Shown piece after piece: positions 8,799 to 17,925 of a DNA stretch of 64,000 nt (position 1 is its first letter; each line of letters begins with the position of its first letter). Origin of the DNA: Devosia sp. Root413D1 (GTDB lineage Bacteria > Pseudomonadota > Alphaproteobacteria > Rhizobiales > Devosiaceae); assembly GCF_001425235.1 (NCBI RefSeq), contig NZ_LMEA01000009.1, positions 62,001 through 126,000 on the forward strand. Reading direction: 5' to 3'. Position numbers and translations under genes: made by a program. Below the pieces are notes generated by a model. It was given only the letters and a program-made list of their open reading frames with translations. It did no database searches and was not told the DNA's origin.

Positions 8799-8880
8799 GT
8801 CATTCCCGCGAAAGCGGGAACCTCTGTCTTGGTGCCTGCTGCACGATCGCAAAAGGAGTTCCCCGCTTCGCGGGGATGAC
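8799..8880. repeat. Palindromic intergenic repeat, family A
   Basis: Two 23-base arms, GTCATTCCCGCGAAAGCGGGAAC and GTTCCCCGCTTCGCGGGGATGAC, face each other across about 36 bases. Each arm is itself a short hairpin. The same arm type recurs at 17786-17865 and as a half copy at 53596. It separates two aldo/keto reductase genes and could act as a transcript-stabilising or terminating structure. Confidence 0.75.
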
Positions 8881-8931
8881 ACCGAGTTTGGTGAACTTGC
8901 AGAGCCTCGGCTGGAGGCTTTCGTGACCACC

Positions 8932-9954
8932 CTAGCCCCGGCGCAACAGCGCAAGCACGTCGCCGCTGGCGGTCTGGCCCGGCGTCGGCGCTTCGTTGCG
9001 GTGGAAGTTCACCTGCTGTGGCTGGTACACCTCCTCGAGCTCGGCGCGCTCGGCTGGCGATAGCTCGATGTCGAGCGCGGCGACCGCGTCGGCGATGTGA
9101 TGCGGCTTGGTGGCGCCGACGATCGGCGCGGTGACAGCTGGATTGTCGAGTAACCAGGCGAGAGCAAGCTGCGCCGGCTTCACGCCGCGGCGCTCGGCCA
9201 GCTCCACCACCCGGTCGACCACCGCTTCGTCGGCGGCGCCGAGAAAATCCTGCACCACCTTGGAGCGCTCCGACCCGGCCCGGCGGCTGCCGGCGAGGAG
9301 GCCGCGCGCCAAGGGGCTGTAGGGGATCACCGCGACGCCCTGGTCGAGGCAAAGCGGCAGCATTTCGCGCTCCTCCTCGCGATAGAGCAGGTTGTACTTG
9401 TTCTGCATCGAGACGAACCGGGCGAGCCCGTTGCGCTCGGCGATGCCCTGCAATTTCATGAACTGCCAGGCATGCATGCTGGAGGCGCCCAGATGCAGCA
9501 CCTTGCCGGCGCGCACCAGGCCATCGAGCGCCTCCATCACCTCTTCGAACGGCGTCAGCGGGTCGAGGCGGTGGATCTGGTAGAGGTCGATATAGTCGGT
9601 GCCAAGCCGGCGCAGGCTGTCATCGACGGCGTGCCGGATGTGTTTTCTCGATAGCCCCTTCTGGTTGAGATCGGGGCCCATGGCGCCGAACACTTTCGTC
9701 GCAATGACGACGCGGTCGCGGCCCGTGCCGAAGCGCGTTATGGCACGGCCGAGGATCTCTTCGCTCAGCCCGCTCGAATAGGAGTCGGCGGTATCGAAGA
9801 AGGTGAAGCCCGCTTCGAACGCTGCCCGATAATGCTCCTGCGCGTCCTCCTCGCTCAGCGCCCAAGCCATCCAGTCTTTCGAACCGTAGCTCGAACAGCC
9901 GAAGGCGAGGCGGGACACCTGGATGCCGGTGGTTCCGAGGGGGACATACTGCAT
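8932..9954 (-). CDS. Aldo/keto reductase
   Basis: A 340-residue AKR-family oxidoreductase with D54 and Y59 in FFDTADSYSSG, K87 in IATKVFG and H128 in YQIHRLD as the catalytic tetrad. The ATG at 9954 is preferred because GGAG lies six bases before it; the ATG two codons earlier has that same GGAG directly against it. It is similar in class but not closely similar in sequence to the AKR gene downstream, so a recent duplication is unlikely. Substrate unknown. It is divergent from the organosulfur-type operon, with a 252-base intergenic region between them. Confidence 0.9.
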   Translation of the reverse strand: MQYVPLGTTGIQVSRLAFGCSSYGSKDWMAWALSEEDAQEHYRAAFEAGFTFFDTADSYSSGLSEEILGRAITRFGTGRDRVVIATKVFGAMGPDLNQKGLSRKHIRHAVDDSLRRLGTDYIDLYQIHRLDPLTPFEEVMEALDGLVRAGKVLHLGASSMHAWQFMKLQGIAERNGLARFVSMQNKYNLLYREEEREMLPLCLDQGVAVIPYSPLARGLLAGSRRAGSERSKVVQDFLGAADEAVVDRVVELAERRGVKPAQLALAWLLDNPAVTAPIVGATKPHHIADAVAALDIELSPAERAELEEVYQPQQVNFHRNEAPTPGQTASGDVLALLRRG

Positions 9955-10043
9955 TCTCATCTCCGTGGGCCGCCGCGACCGGGGCGGCGAATATCGTTCG
10001 CGGCGGCCGGGCCCGGCCTAGACGCATACTTCGCGACAGCACC

Positions 10044-10063
10044 GATAATGAGCACGGATTATC
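10044..10063. promoter_or_regulatory. Dyad upstream of the Ssu-like operon
   Basis: GATAAT and ATTATC form a perfect six-base inverted repeat around eight bases. About two bases further is a second small dyad, GTCTA...TAGAC (10066-10084). Both lie in the 252-base divergent region before the SsuC-like gene and are AT-rich against a GC-rich background, so they may be a regulator site or promoter elements. No regulator gene is adjacent. Confidence 0.4.
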
Positions 10064-10206
10064 TTGTCTATGGAATTAGTAGACTTTAGGTTTTGATCAC
10101 CCTGAGAGGCTTGTGAAGCCGGCTCGGCCGTCGACCTTCCTCGCCGCCCAGCCGATTTCATGCGCCGCTCAGGGACCAGTTTCCTGAAGTCGAACGAGGG
10201 TCTCAG

Positions 10207-11037
10207 ATGTCGCTGCAACAACCGACAGCCGATCAGTCAGCGCTGCAGCCCAGCAATCCCGGCCTGTCGCTGCCGCGGCTGAAACTGCCAGTGATCCTCG
10301 TGGCGCAGATCGCCGTGCTTACCGTGGTGCTGCTCGCCGTGCAGCACGCGGTCGATAGCGGCGCGGTCAAGAGCATCTACCTCGCCTCGCCCACCCAGGT
10401 GCTTGCGGCCTTCCCCAAGCTGGTCGAGGAGCAAAATCTCCTCTTCCACCTCTATGTGACGCTCTCGGAAGCGGCGGTCGGCGTCCTGATCGGCGGCGTG
10501 CTCGGCGTCGCCACCGGCATCTACATGGGGCTGTTTCCACGGGTGAACCAGTTCCTCAACCCGTTCCTCGTCTGGGCCATGGCGGTGCCCAAGGTGACCA
10601 TCATCCCGCTGCTGACGCTGTATCTGGGCATCGGCTACGGCCACAAGGTCTTCATCATCTTCCTGTTCTCGTATTTCCTGTTCGTTTTCAACACCATAGC
10701 CGGCATACGGCAAGTCCAGGAAAGTCATGTGAAGGTGGCCAAGACGCTGGGCGCCTCGCACCGGCAGATCGTCTGGAAAGTGATCCTCCCCAGCGCCATC
10801 CCCTCGATCATGGCGGCCGTGCGCATCGAGGCGGCGACCTGTCTCGTCGCGGCCCTGTTCGCCGAAATGGTCGCCTCGAAGGCCGGCCTCGGCAACCTGC
10901 TCAACAAGCTCACCGGCATCTACGACACCGCCGGCACCTTTGCCCTGGTGATCCTCATCACCACCATCTCGCTCATCATCATCTTCCTGGTCGAATGGCT
11001 GGAGAAGCGGGTGCTGCTCAAATGGAAGTACGCCTGA
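10207..11037 (+). CDS. ABC transporter permease, SsuC/TauC-like
   Basis: A 276-residue inner-membrane permease with about six hydrophobic segments. The cytoplasmic coupling loop that contacts the ATPase is visible in VAKTLGASHRQIVWKVILPSAIP, matching the family pattern. It is the first gene of an importer followed by its binding protein and ATPase, the aliphatic sulfonate/taurine/nitrate class. With three flavin-dependent monooxygenases and a sulfurtransferase downstream, uptake of an organosulfur compound is the best inference. The gene has no regulator beside it. Confidence 0.88.
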   Translation: MSLQQPTADQSALQPSNPGLSLPRLKLPVILVAQIAVLTVVLLAVQHAVDSGAVKSIYLASPTQVLAAFPKLVEEQNLLFHLYVTLSEAAVGVLIGGVLGVATGIYMGLFPRVNQFLNPFLVWAMAVPKVTIIPLLTLYLGIGYGHKVFIIFLFSYFLFVFNTIAGIRQVQESHVKVAKTLGASHRQIVWKVILPSAIPSIMAAVRIEAATCLVAALFAEMVASKAGLGNLLNKLTGIYDTAGTFALVILITTISLIIIFLVEWLEKRVLLKWKYA

Positions 11038-11093
11038 CCGGCGCGCTCCCCCTCACTCTCCACACCTGAACCGACTGACGAAAAGGAACTGCC

Positions 11094-12107
11094 ATGCGCA
11101 GGACGAGACCGCATTTTGTCGCCACCCTCCTTGCCGCCGCAGCGTTGGCGCTTGGTCTGAGCGGCACCGCCACGGCGCAGGACGCGCCGGTTCGCAAAAC
11201 CATCAAGCTGCTCGATACGCTGAGCTACACCCAGCAGCCGATCAATTTCGGCATCGAGAAGGGCTTCTTCGAAGAGGAGGGGCTGGATGTCGAGTTCGTC
11301 GCCGCCCAGGACACCGTCGGCGCCGTCGCGACCAACGAGCTGACCTTCGCTTTCGGCCCGACCAGCACGTTCCTCCGCGCTGCGGCGCTCGGCGCGCCGA
11401 TCAAGATCATCGCCTCGGCCTTCCGCAACAAGGGCGCCTTCTGGCTCATCGCCAAGCCCGAGATCAAGACCATCGCCGACTTGAAGGGCAAGACCGTCGG
11501 CATCGCCACCGAGGGCAGCGGAATGGCCGTCTACACCCGGGTGATCCTGCAAAAGAGCGGCATCGACCCGGATAAGGATGTGACCCTGTTCGCCAATGGC
11601 ACCCAGGCCCAGGCTTATGGCACGCTGACCGAGGGCCAGGTCGATGCCACCATCATCCACCAGCCCTTCGCCGCCCTGGGCGAGCTCGAGGGTAAGGCGC
11701 ATGTGCTGGCGCGCGGTTGGGAGTTCCTGCCGACCTATCACACCGGTGTGCTGATTGCCGGCGACGACGTCATCGCCAACGATCCGGAGCTCTTGGAGCG
11801 CGGGCTGCGCGCCTACTTCAAGTCGTACGAATACGCCAAGGCGCATTACGACGAATACATCCCGTGGTTGCAGGCCCGGCTGAAGCTCGACCCCGAGGCG
11901 GTGCGCCAGGCCGTCGAGCAGGAAGATGACATCTGGGAAGACAACCCGGATGTCGATCCGGTCGCCATTGCCGACACCCAGCAGATCGAGATCGAGCAGG
12001 GCAACCAGGACGCTCCCTACGACGCCAGCAAGTACATCGACCTGCGCTTCATCCCCAAAGACTACGTCAAGGCCTTCTCCTATCCGGCCGACAAGTCCCA
12101 GGGCTGA
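11094..12107 (+). CDS. ABC substrate-binding protein, SsuA/NMT1-like
   Basis: A 337-residue periplasmic binding protein with a Sec signal peptide (charged start, hydrophobic core about residues 10-26, cleavage after TATAQ). The mature part has NFGIEKGFFEEEGLDVEFV and ADLKGKTVGIATEGS, the typical NMT1/SsuA core. The Shine-Dalgarno AAAGGAA lies seven bases before the ATG. The C-terminal region is rich in acidic residues (EQEDDIWEDNPD). It sits between permease and ATPase genes, a slightly unusual order. The ligand cannot be read from sequence; sulfonates, sulfate esters or thiophene-type compounds are candidates. Confidence 0.87.
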   Translation: MRRTRPHFVATLLAAAALALGLSGTATAQDAPVRKTIKLLDTLSYTQQPINFGIEKGFFEEEGLDVEFVAAQDTVGAVATNELTFAFGPTSTFLRAAALGAPIKIIASAFRNKGAFWLIAKPEIKTIADLKGKTVGIATEGSGMAVYTRVILQKSGIDPDKDVTLFANGTQAQAYGTLTEGQVDATIIHQPFAALGELEGKAHVLARGWEFLPTYHTGVLIAGDDVIANDPELLERGLRAYFKSYEYAKAHYDEYIPWLQARLKLDPEAVRQAVEQEDDIWEDNPDVDPVAIADTQQIEIEQGNQDAPYDASKYIDLRFIPKDYVKAFSYPADKSQG

Positions 12108-12137
12108 GCCCCGCTACGCCCAACCAGGAAGTCGATC

Positions 12138-12914
12138 ATGTCAGTGTTCACCGTCACCGCGCTCGACAAGGTGTTCCCCGGAGCATCGCCGGTCCGCGCC
12201 CTCGACAAGATCGACCTCACGATCGAGGCGGGCGAGTTCGTCGTCCTCCTCGGCCCTTCCGGCTGCGGCAAGAGCACGCTGCTCGAGATCCTCGCCGGGC
12301 TGCAATTGCCGAGCGCCGGCGAAGCCCGCTTCCACGATCAACCAATCGCCGGGCCGGGCGGCCGCGGGCTCGGCGTCGTGTTTCAGGATGCCTCGCTGAT
12401 GCCGTGGCGCACCATCGCCGCCAATGTCGGGCTCGGGCTCGAAATCCGCGGCGAAAGCAAAGCCAATGCGCAGCGCATCATCGATCGGCACCTGGATCAG
12501 GTCGGCCTCACCGGCTTCGGCAGCAAGTACCCGCACCAGATCTCGGGCGGCATGAAGCAGCGCGCCGGCATCGCCCGGGCGCTGGTCAATGACCCCGAAG
12601 TGCTGCTGATGGATGAGCCGTTCGGCGCCGTCGACTACATCACTCGGATCAAGCTGCAGGAAGACCTGATCTCGATCTGGCAGCAGCACAACAAGACCAT
12701 CGTCTTCGTCACCCACGATGTCGGCGAAGCGGTGTTCCTTGCCGATCGCATCGTGCTGCTGTCACCGCGCCCCGGCCGTATCGCAGAGACCTTTGCCCTC
12801 GACCTGCCGCGGCCGCGCCGGCGCGGCGATCTCGAACTGCTGAAGCAGGAAGCCCGCGTCTACGAAGCGCTGCACGCGCTCGAGGCAGAGGCGCAGACCC
12901 ACGCTGCCGCGTAA
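12138..12914 (+). CDS. ABC transporter ATP-binding protein, SsuB/TauB-like
   Basis: A 258-residue ATPase with Walker A GPSGCGKST at 39-47, the signature ISGGMKQR, and Walker B LLMDEPFGAVD; a switch histidine follows in VFVTHDVGEAVFLADR. It completes the importer with the two preceding genes and powers uptake at the cytoplasmic face of the membrane. Spacing to the first monooxygenase is 27 bases, supporting one transcript. It is the only importer ATPase gene in the whole window, although two other ABC importers lack one. Confidence 0.92.
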   Translation: MSVFTVTALDKVFPGASPVRALDKIDLTIEAGEFVVLLGPSGCGKSTLLEILAGLQLPSAGEARFHDQPIAGPGGRGLGVVFQDASLMPWRTIAANVGLGLEIRGESKANAQRIIDRHLDQVGLTGFGSKYPHQISGGMKQRAGIARALVNDPEVLLMDEPFGAVDYITRIKLQEDLISIWQQHNKTIVFVTHDVGEAVFLADRIVLLSPRPGRIAETFALDLPRPRRRGDLELLKQEARVYEALHALEAEAQTHAAA

Positions 12915-12941
12915 CCCCATTGCATTGAAGGAATTTCGGTC

Positions 12942-14072
12942 ATGACCACGCCAAAGCAGATCCGTCTCGGCTACCTCTACGAGCCGCATGGCAGCCACCC
13001 CTCCGGTTGGCGCCACGCCGGCGGCCGGCATAACCCCTTCGCCGCTGCTGAGATCGTAGCGCTCGCCCGTCTCGCCGAAGCCGGCAAGTTCGATTTCTTC
13101 GCCATCGGCGACCGGCTGACCGCCGACGCTACGGACGCCGCCAACCCCTCGCTGGCGGCGCGCACCGAGCCCTTCACCACGGCCTCGTTCCTCGCCACCA
13201 AGACCAGCCGCATCGGCCTGCTGGTTACGGCCAACGCCAGCTACTACGAGCCCTACAACCTCGCCCGGCTCACCGCCTCGCTCGATCACGTCACCCATGG
13301 CCGGGCGGTGTGGAACGTCGCCACCGGCGCCACCGCGCCGGCAGCGAAGAACTACAGCCAGTCCGAGGCCGACGCCGCAGCGCACTATGGCCGCGCCGGT
13401 GAAGCGATCGACGTGATCCGCGAGCTCTGGGACAGCTGGGAGGATGGCGCCTTCATCCGCGACAAGGCGACCGGCGCCTTCGTCGACGGTGACAAGATCC
13501 ACCCGATCAACCACCAGGGCCAGCTGTTCAGCGTCAAGGGCCCGCTCAACGTCGCCCGCCCGCCGCAAGGCCAACTGGTGCTGGCGCACGAGGCTGGCAC
13601 GCCGCTCGCCAACGAGTTGGCCGGCCGCGAAGCCGATATCGTGTTGTCGCGCCCCCTCGATATCGCCGCCGGCAAGGCCTTGCGCGATGAGCTCCGCCAG
13701 GCTGCCACGGCGCAGGGCCGCGATCCCGACGCCCTCTGGGTACTGGTCGAGATCACCCCGATCGTGGCCGAGACCGATGCGGCCGCCGAAGCGCTGCTCG
13801 CCGAGCTCAACGGCCTCGGCGGCACCATCTCCGGTGCGGTCATCGTCGGCGGGGCCGAGCGGATCGCCGATCAGCTGGCGGCCTGGGTTTCGGCCGGCGC
13901 TGCCGACGGTTTTGTCGTGCGGTCCGCCACCTTGCCCGACCAGCTCAACCAGTTCGTCGAGCGCGTCATCCCGGAGCTGCAGCGGCGCGGCCTCGCCCGC
14001 ACCGAGTACCGTGCTGCGACGCTGCGCGAGAATCTCGAGCTGCCCGCCGTCCCGAACCGTCTCGTCGCCTGA
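12942..14072 (+). CDS. LLM-class flavin-dependent monooxygenase, short form
   Basis: A 376-residue luciferase-like monooxygenase of the NtaA/SnaA/DszA group, with AGKFDFFAIGDRL near 46-58, LVTANASYYEPYNLARLTASLDH and GRAVWNVATGA. Such enzymes use reduced flavin and oxygen to cleave C-S, C-N or hydroxylate organosulfur and chelator substrates. Compared with the next two genes it lacks roughly 70 residues between the ITPIVAETD block and the final barrel helices, so it is a natural short form rather than an obviously broken gene. A separate flavin reductase would be needed; none is encoded nearby. Confidence 0.88.
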   Translation: MTTPKQIRLGYLYEPHGSHPSGWRHAGGRHNPFAAAEIVALARLAEAGKFDFFAIGDRLTADATDAANPSLAARTEPFTTASFLATKTSRIGLLVTANASYYEPYNLARLTASLDHVTHGRAVWNVATGATAPAAKNYSQSEADAAAHYGRAGEAIDVIRELWDSWEDGAFIRDKATGAFVDGDKIHPINHQGQLFSVKGPLNVARPPQGQLVLAHEAGTPLANELAGREADIVLSRPLDIAAGKALRDELRQAATAQGRDPDALWVLVEITPIVAETDAAAEALLAELNGLGGTISGAVIVGGAERIADQLAAWVSAGAADGFVVRSATLPDQLNQFVERVIPELQRRGLARTEYRAATLRENLELPAVPNRLVA

Positions 14073-14085
14073 GGAGCCCTGGATC

Positions 14086-15522
14086 ATGACCGAATTGAAA
14101 CGCGAACTGCATCTGGGCCTGATGTTCTGGGGCACCGGCACCCACCCCGCCGGCTGGCGCTGGCCCACGGCCAAGGCCGATGCTGCCTATGACATCGAGT
14201 ATCTGCAGCAGGTGACGCAACTGGTCGAAAAGGCCAAGTTCGATTTCCTGTTCTTGGGCGACAAGCTGGCCAGTGAGCCCGGGCTGCAGACCACCAACCC
14301 GGCGCAGATGTCGCGCCTTGAGCCGTTCGCCGCCGGCGCCAGCCTTGCCGCCGCGACGTCTCAGATCGGCATCGTGGTGACCGCCAACCCGACCTATTAC
14401 GACCCGTTCACCCTGGCCCGGCTGTTCGCCTCGCTCGATCATCTGAGCCAGGGCCGCGCCTCGTGGAACATCGTCACTGGCGCCGATCCGCATGCCGCCG
14501 CCAACTTCTCGCGCGATGCCCATTGGGATGCCGAACAGCGCTATGACTGGGCCGACGAGTTCGTCGGCATCGTCAAGGACCTGTGGGACAGCTGGGAGGA
14601 TGGCGCCTGGAACCCCGATGCGCAAACCGGCAGGGCGCTCGAGCCGGCCAAGGTCCATGCCCTCAACCACAAGGGCCAGCATTTCACCGTTGCCGGGCCG
14701 CTCGATGCGCCGCGCCCGCCACAGGGGCACCCGATCATCCTTCACGCCGGCACCTCCGATCGCTCGCGCGAACTGGGGGCCCGCGATGCCGATGCGATCT
14801 TCACCAGCCACGCCACCATCGAGAGCGCTCAGGCCTATTACCGCGACATCAAGGATCGGGCGCACAAGTATGGCCGCACCGATGCCGATATCGCCATCCT
14901 GCCCAGCCTCACCCCGATCGTTGCGCCGACCACTGCCGAGGCGGTGGCGATCTACGATCAGCTCAACAGCTACCTGACCCTCGATCCCGAGGACAAACCC
15001 GAGGGCCCGGGCGCCTTCGGCGGACGCGGCGGAGCCAAGAACCGCAACCTGACCACGGCCTCGAAAGCCTTCGGCGTCGACCTCCTCGATAACGACCATG
15101 ATGCGCCGGTGCCACCCAGCGTGCTCGTCGCGGCCAGCGACGAGGGTAAGCGCCTGTTCGCCGAAATCACCCGGCTGACCCGCCGCACCGTCGATGGCCC
15201 GCAGCGTATCACCTATCGCGACCTGATTATCGGGGCGAGCCGCGGCACCAGCACCGTGGTCGGCAACCCCGACGAAGTCGCCGACTACATCGAGGCGTGG
15301 TTCACTGATGGCGCCGCCGACGGCTTCAACATCTTCCCCGCCTATGTCGCAGGGGCAGTGGAGGCCTTCGTCGACCTGGTGGTGCCGGTGCTGCAGGCGC
15401 GCGGCATCTACCGCACCGACTATGCCGGCCCCACCTTCCGCCACCATCTCGGCCTCGAGCGGCCGGAGAACCGGCTGGTTGCCCGAGCCCGGGCCGCTGC
15501 CGAACGAAAAACTGCTGTCTGA
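14086..15522 (+). CDS. LLM-class flavin-dependent monooxygenase
   Basis: A 478-residue luciferase-like monooxygenase of the NtaA/SnaA/DszA group. It carries KFDFLFLGDKLA, TTNPAQMSRLEPFAAGASLA, VTANPTYYDPF and GRASWNIVTGADPHAAANF, all typical. The ATG at 14086 has GAGGAG nine bases upstream, built into the stop region of the previous gene. It is closely similar along its length to the next gene, indicating tandem duplication. Likely oxidises an imported organosulfur or related compound; the exact reaction is not readable from sequence. Confidence 0.9.
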   Translation: MTELKRELHLGLMFWGTGTHPAGWRWPTAKADAAYDIEYLQQVTQLVEKAKFDFLFLGDKLASEPGLQTTNPAQMSRLEPFAAGASLAAATSQIGIVVTANPTYYDPFTLARLFASLDHLSQGRASWNIVTGADPHAAANFSRDAHWDAEQRYDWADEFVGIVKDLWDSWEDGAWNPDAQTGRALEPAKVHALNHKGQHFTVAGPLDAPRPPQGHPIILHAGTSDRSRELGARDADAIFTSHATIESAQAYYRDIKDRAHKYGRTDADIAILPSLTPIVAPTTAEAVAIYDQLNSYLTLDPEDKPEGPGAFGGRGGAKNRNLTTASKAFGVDLLDNDHDAPVPPSVLVAASDEGKRLFAEITRLTRRTVDGPQRITYRDLIIGASRGTSTVVGNPDEVADYIEAWFTDGAADGFNIFPAYVAGAVEAFVDLVVPVLQARGIYRTDYAGPTFRHHLGLERPENRLVARARAAAERKTAV

Positions 15523-15533
15523 GGAGTACCAGT

Positions 15534-16907
15534 ATGGGCAAGCGCCAGCGCGAACTGCATTTCGGCCTGATGTTCTGGGCCGGCGGCACGCATCCGTCGG
15601 GCTGGCGCATGCCCAGCTCGCACGCCGCGGCAGCCTTCGACATCGCGTTCCTGCAACAGGTGACGCAGATCGCCGAGCGAGCCAAGTTCGACTTCCTGTT
15701 TCTTGGTGACCGGCTGGCGAGCGACCCGAGCCTGCAAACCACCAACCCCTCGCAGATGTCGCGGCTCGAGCCGTTCGTCTCCGGCGCCAGCCTTGCCGCG
15801 GCCACCAGCCATATCGGCATCGTCGTGACCGCCAACCCGACCTACTACGACCCCTACAACGTGGCGCGCCTGTTCGCTTCGCTCGACCATCTGAGTGAGG
15901 GGCGCGCCTCGTGGAACCTCGTCACCGGCGCCGACGCGATCGCCGCCGCCAATTTCTCGCGCGACGCGCACTGGGACACCGAGCAGCGTTACGACTGGGC
16001 CGACGAGTTCGTCGCTGCGACCAAGAGCCTGTGGGACAGCTGGGACGACGAGGTGCGGCCGGCCGGGCACCACGGGCGCTATTTCGACATTGCCGGACCG
16101 CTGACCGTCCGTCGCCCGCCGCAGGGCCATCCGGTGCTCCTCCACGCCGGCACCTCGGACCGCTCGCGTGAACTGGGGGCGCGCGATGCCGACGTGATCT
16201 TCGCCGGCCAGCCGACCATCGAGAGCGCCAAGGCGTATTACGACGACATCAAGAGCCGCGCCGCCAAATATGGCCGCGGCCCCGACGAGATCGCCATCCT
16301 GCCCGGCCTCACCCCGATCGTCGCCCCGACCACCGAAGAGGCGGTCGCCATCTACGATCAGCTGAACAGCTTCATCGCGCTCGATCCCGAAGGCGAGGCG
16401 AGCGGCGAGAAGCACTATGGCGCGCTCGGCCGCGGCGCGCGGCTGCGCAACCTCGGCTCGGTCTCCGACGTCATCGGCGTCGATGTCCGCGGTTCCGGCA
16501 TCGACGATCCCGTGCCGCAGCGCGTGTTCGACGAAGCCAATGCCGATGGCCGCAAGGTCTTCGCCGCGATCACCAGGCTGACCCGCCGCACCGTCGGCGG
16601 CGAACGGCCGATCACTTTTCGCGACCTGATATTGGGGATCACCGGCATGGGCGCGGTGGTGGTTGGCAACCCCGAGGAGATCGCCGACTACATCGAGCAC
16701 TGGTTCAACGAGAAGGCGGCGGATGGCTTCAACATCTTCCCCGCCTATGTGCCCGACGCGGTGTCCGCCTTCGCCGATCTGGTGGTGCCGCTGCTGCAGG
16801 CGCGCGGCATCTATCGCAAAGACTATTCCGGCCCGACCTTCCGCGACCACCTCGGCCTCGAGGTCCCGGCCAATACCCTCATCAAGCATGCCGACGCCGC
16901 GGAGTAA
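15534..16907 (+). CDS. LLM-class flavin-dependent monooxygenase
   Basis: A 457-residue paralogue of the preceding enzyme, with the same blocks (FDFLFLGDRLA, TTNPSQMSRLEPF, VTANPTYYDPY, GRASWNLVTGAD) and the same C-terminal GPTFRDHLGLE ending. It lacks a short stretch present in the paralogue between the DSWDD and HHGRYF regions, which lies near the substrate side. A GAGGAG site lies eight bases before the ATG. Together with its two neighbours it forms a three-enzyme set, which suggests either successive oxidations or a range of substrates. Confidence 0.9.
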   Translation: MGKRQRELHFGLMFWAGGTHPSGWRMPSSHAAAAFDIAFLQQVTQIAERAKFDFLFLGDRLASDPSLQTTNPSQMSRLEPFVSGASLAAATSHIGIVVTANPTYYDPYNVARLFASLDHLSEGRASWNLVTGADAIAAANFSRDAHWDTEQRYDWADEFVAATKSLWDSWDDEVRPAGHHGRYFDIAGPLTVRRPPQGHPVLLHAGTSDRSRELGARDADVIFAGQPTIESAKAYYDDIKSRAAKYGRGPDEIAILPGLTPIVAPTTEEAVAIYDQLNSFIALDPEGEASGEKHYGALGRGARLRNLGSVSDVIGVDVRGSGIDDPVPQRVFDEANADGRKVFAAITRLTRRTVGGERPITFRDLILGITGMGAVVVGNPEEIADYIEHWFNEKAADGFNIFPAYVPDAVSAFADLVVPLLQARGIYRKDYSGPTFRDHLGLEVPANTLIKHADAAE

Positions 16908-16911
16908 TCGG

Positions 16912-17733
16912 ATGACCATCGACCATCGCGCCAAGGTGCTGATTACCGCGAGGGAACTCGACGCCCTCCTCACTGCCGGCCGGGCGCCGGTGCTCCTCGA
17001 TATTGGCGGTGTTCGCCCTGGTGCGACGGACGCGCGCAGCACCGGGCTGCCCGGCGCCGTACCGGTGGATCTCGCTACCGAGCTTGCCGGGCCCGGTGGC
17101 GGCACCCTCGGCAACCGGCCGCTGCCTGACATCACCGAGCTCGAGGCCAATGCCCGGCGCTGGGGCATCCGCGAGGGCGCAGCTGTCGTGGTCTATGACG
17201 ACAAGCATGGGCTGCAGGCGGCGCGCGCCTGGTGGGTGCTGCGCTGGGCCGGCATCGAAAACGTGCGGCTGCTCGACGGCGGCCTCAGCAGCTGGCTCGC
17301 CGCCGGCTACGCCACGGCCGAGCTGACCCGCGTGCCGGACCTCGGCAATATCAGGCTCAGCCACGGCCACCTGCCGGTGCTCGATGCCGATGCCGCCGCC
17401 CGGCAGCCGCACCGCGGCGTGCTGCTCGATGCCCGTGACGCCAATGCCTATGAAACCAGCGGCCACATTCCCGGCGCCCTGAACGCCCCGGCCAAAGGCA
17501 ACCTCTCGGCGGCCGGCACCTTCGCCTCGGCCGAAGACCTGCGCCTCCGCTTCGCGGCCCTGGGCGCGCTGGGCGCCGATGTCGGCGTTACCTGCGGCGC
17601 CGGCGTTTCGGCCGCCCACGACATCCTGGCGCTGGCCAGCCTCGGCCAACCGGCTGCGTTGTTCGTCGGCTCGTGGAGCGCCTGGAGCGCCGATCCGGCG
17701 AGGCCGGTGGCGACGGGGCCTTCGCCGGGGTGA
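16912..17733 (+). CDS. Two-domain rhodanese sulfurtransferase
   Basis: A 273-residue thiosulfate/3-mercaptopyruvate sulfurtransferase type protein. The N-terminal rhodanese domain has VVVYDDKHGLQAARAWW, inactive as usual; the C-terminal domain has C228 in the loop VTCGAGVSA, where most relatives have CGSGVTA. The ATG at 16912 has GGAG seven bases upstream and follows the monooxygenase stop by four bases. Its place at the end of the importer/monooxygenase operon supports a sulfur role, such as handling sulfite or sulfane sulfur released by the monooxygenases (inference). Confidence 0.88.
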   Translation: MTIDHRAKVLITARELDALLTAGRAPVLLDIGGVRPGATDARSTGLPGAVPVDLATELAGPGGGTLGNRPLPDITELEANARRWGIREGAAVVVYDDKHGLQAARAWWVLRWAGIENVRLLDGGLSSWLAAGYATAELTRVPDLGNIRLSHGHLPVLDADAAARQPHRGVLLDARDANAYETSGHIPGALNAPAKGNLSAAGTFASAEDLRLRFAALGALGADVGVTCGAGVSAAHDILALASLGQPAALFVGSWSAWSADPARPVATGPSPG

Positions 17734-17785
17734 GGTAGCAGCCTTTGCTCACCATCGGGCTGCACAAGCTGATCCACCAACTCGG

Positions 17786-17865
17786 TGTCATCCCAGCGAA
17801 AGCTGGGACCCATCTATCCGCTGGCGCGGGCTGCGAGTTGGGTCCCAGCTTTCGCTGGGATGACA
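17786..17865. repeat. 27-bp perfect inverted repeat, family A
   Basis: Arms of 27 bases at 17786-17812 and 17839-17865 are perfect reverse complements around a 26-base loop. Each arm contains the CCCAGCGAAAGCTGGG mini-hairpin. It lies between convergent operons, 52 bases after the sulfurtransferase stop, and may serve as a bidirectional terminator although no T-run follows. Confidence 0.85.
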
Positions 17866-17925
17866 GCCGGTGGGGAGGAGAGGGGGGAGCTCATCTCGAC
17901 TGAAGGCTTATCGAGGGCGGTCCGC

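Noticed and set aside
12942-14072. The first LLM monooxygenase as a pseudogene
   Set aside because: It lacks about 70 residues against its neighbours but has intact start, stop and core motifs, so it is better read as a short form.
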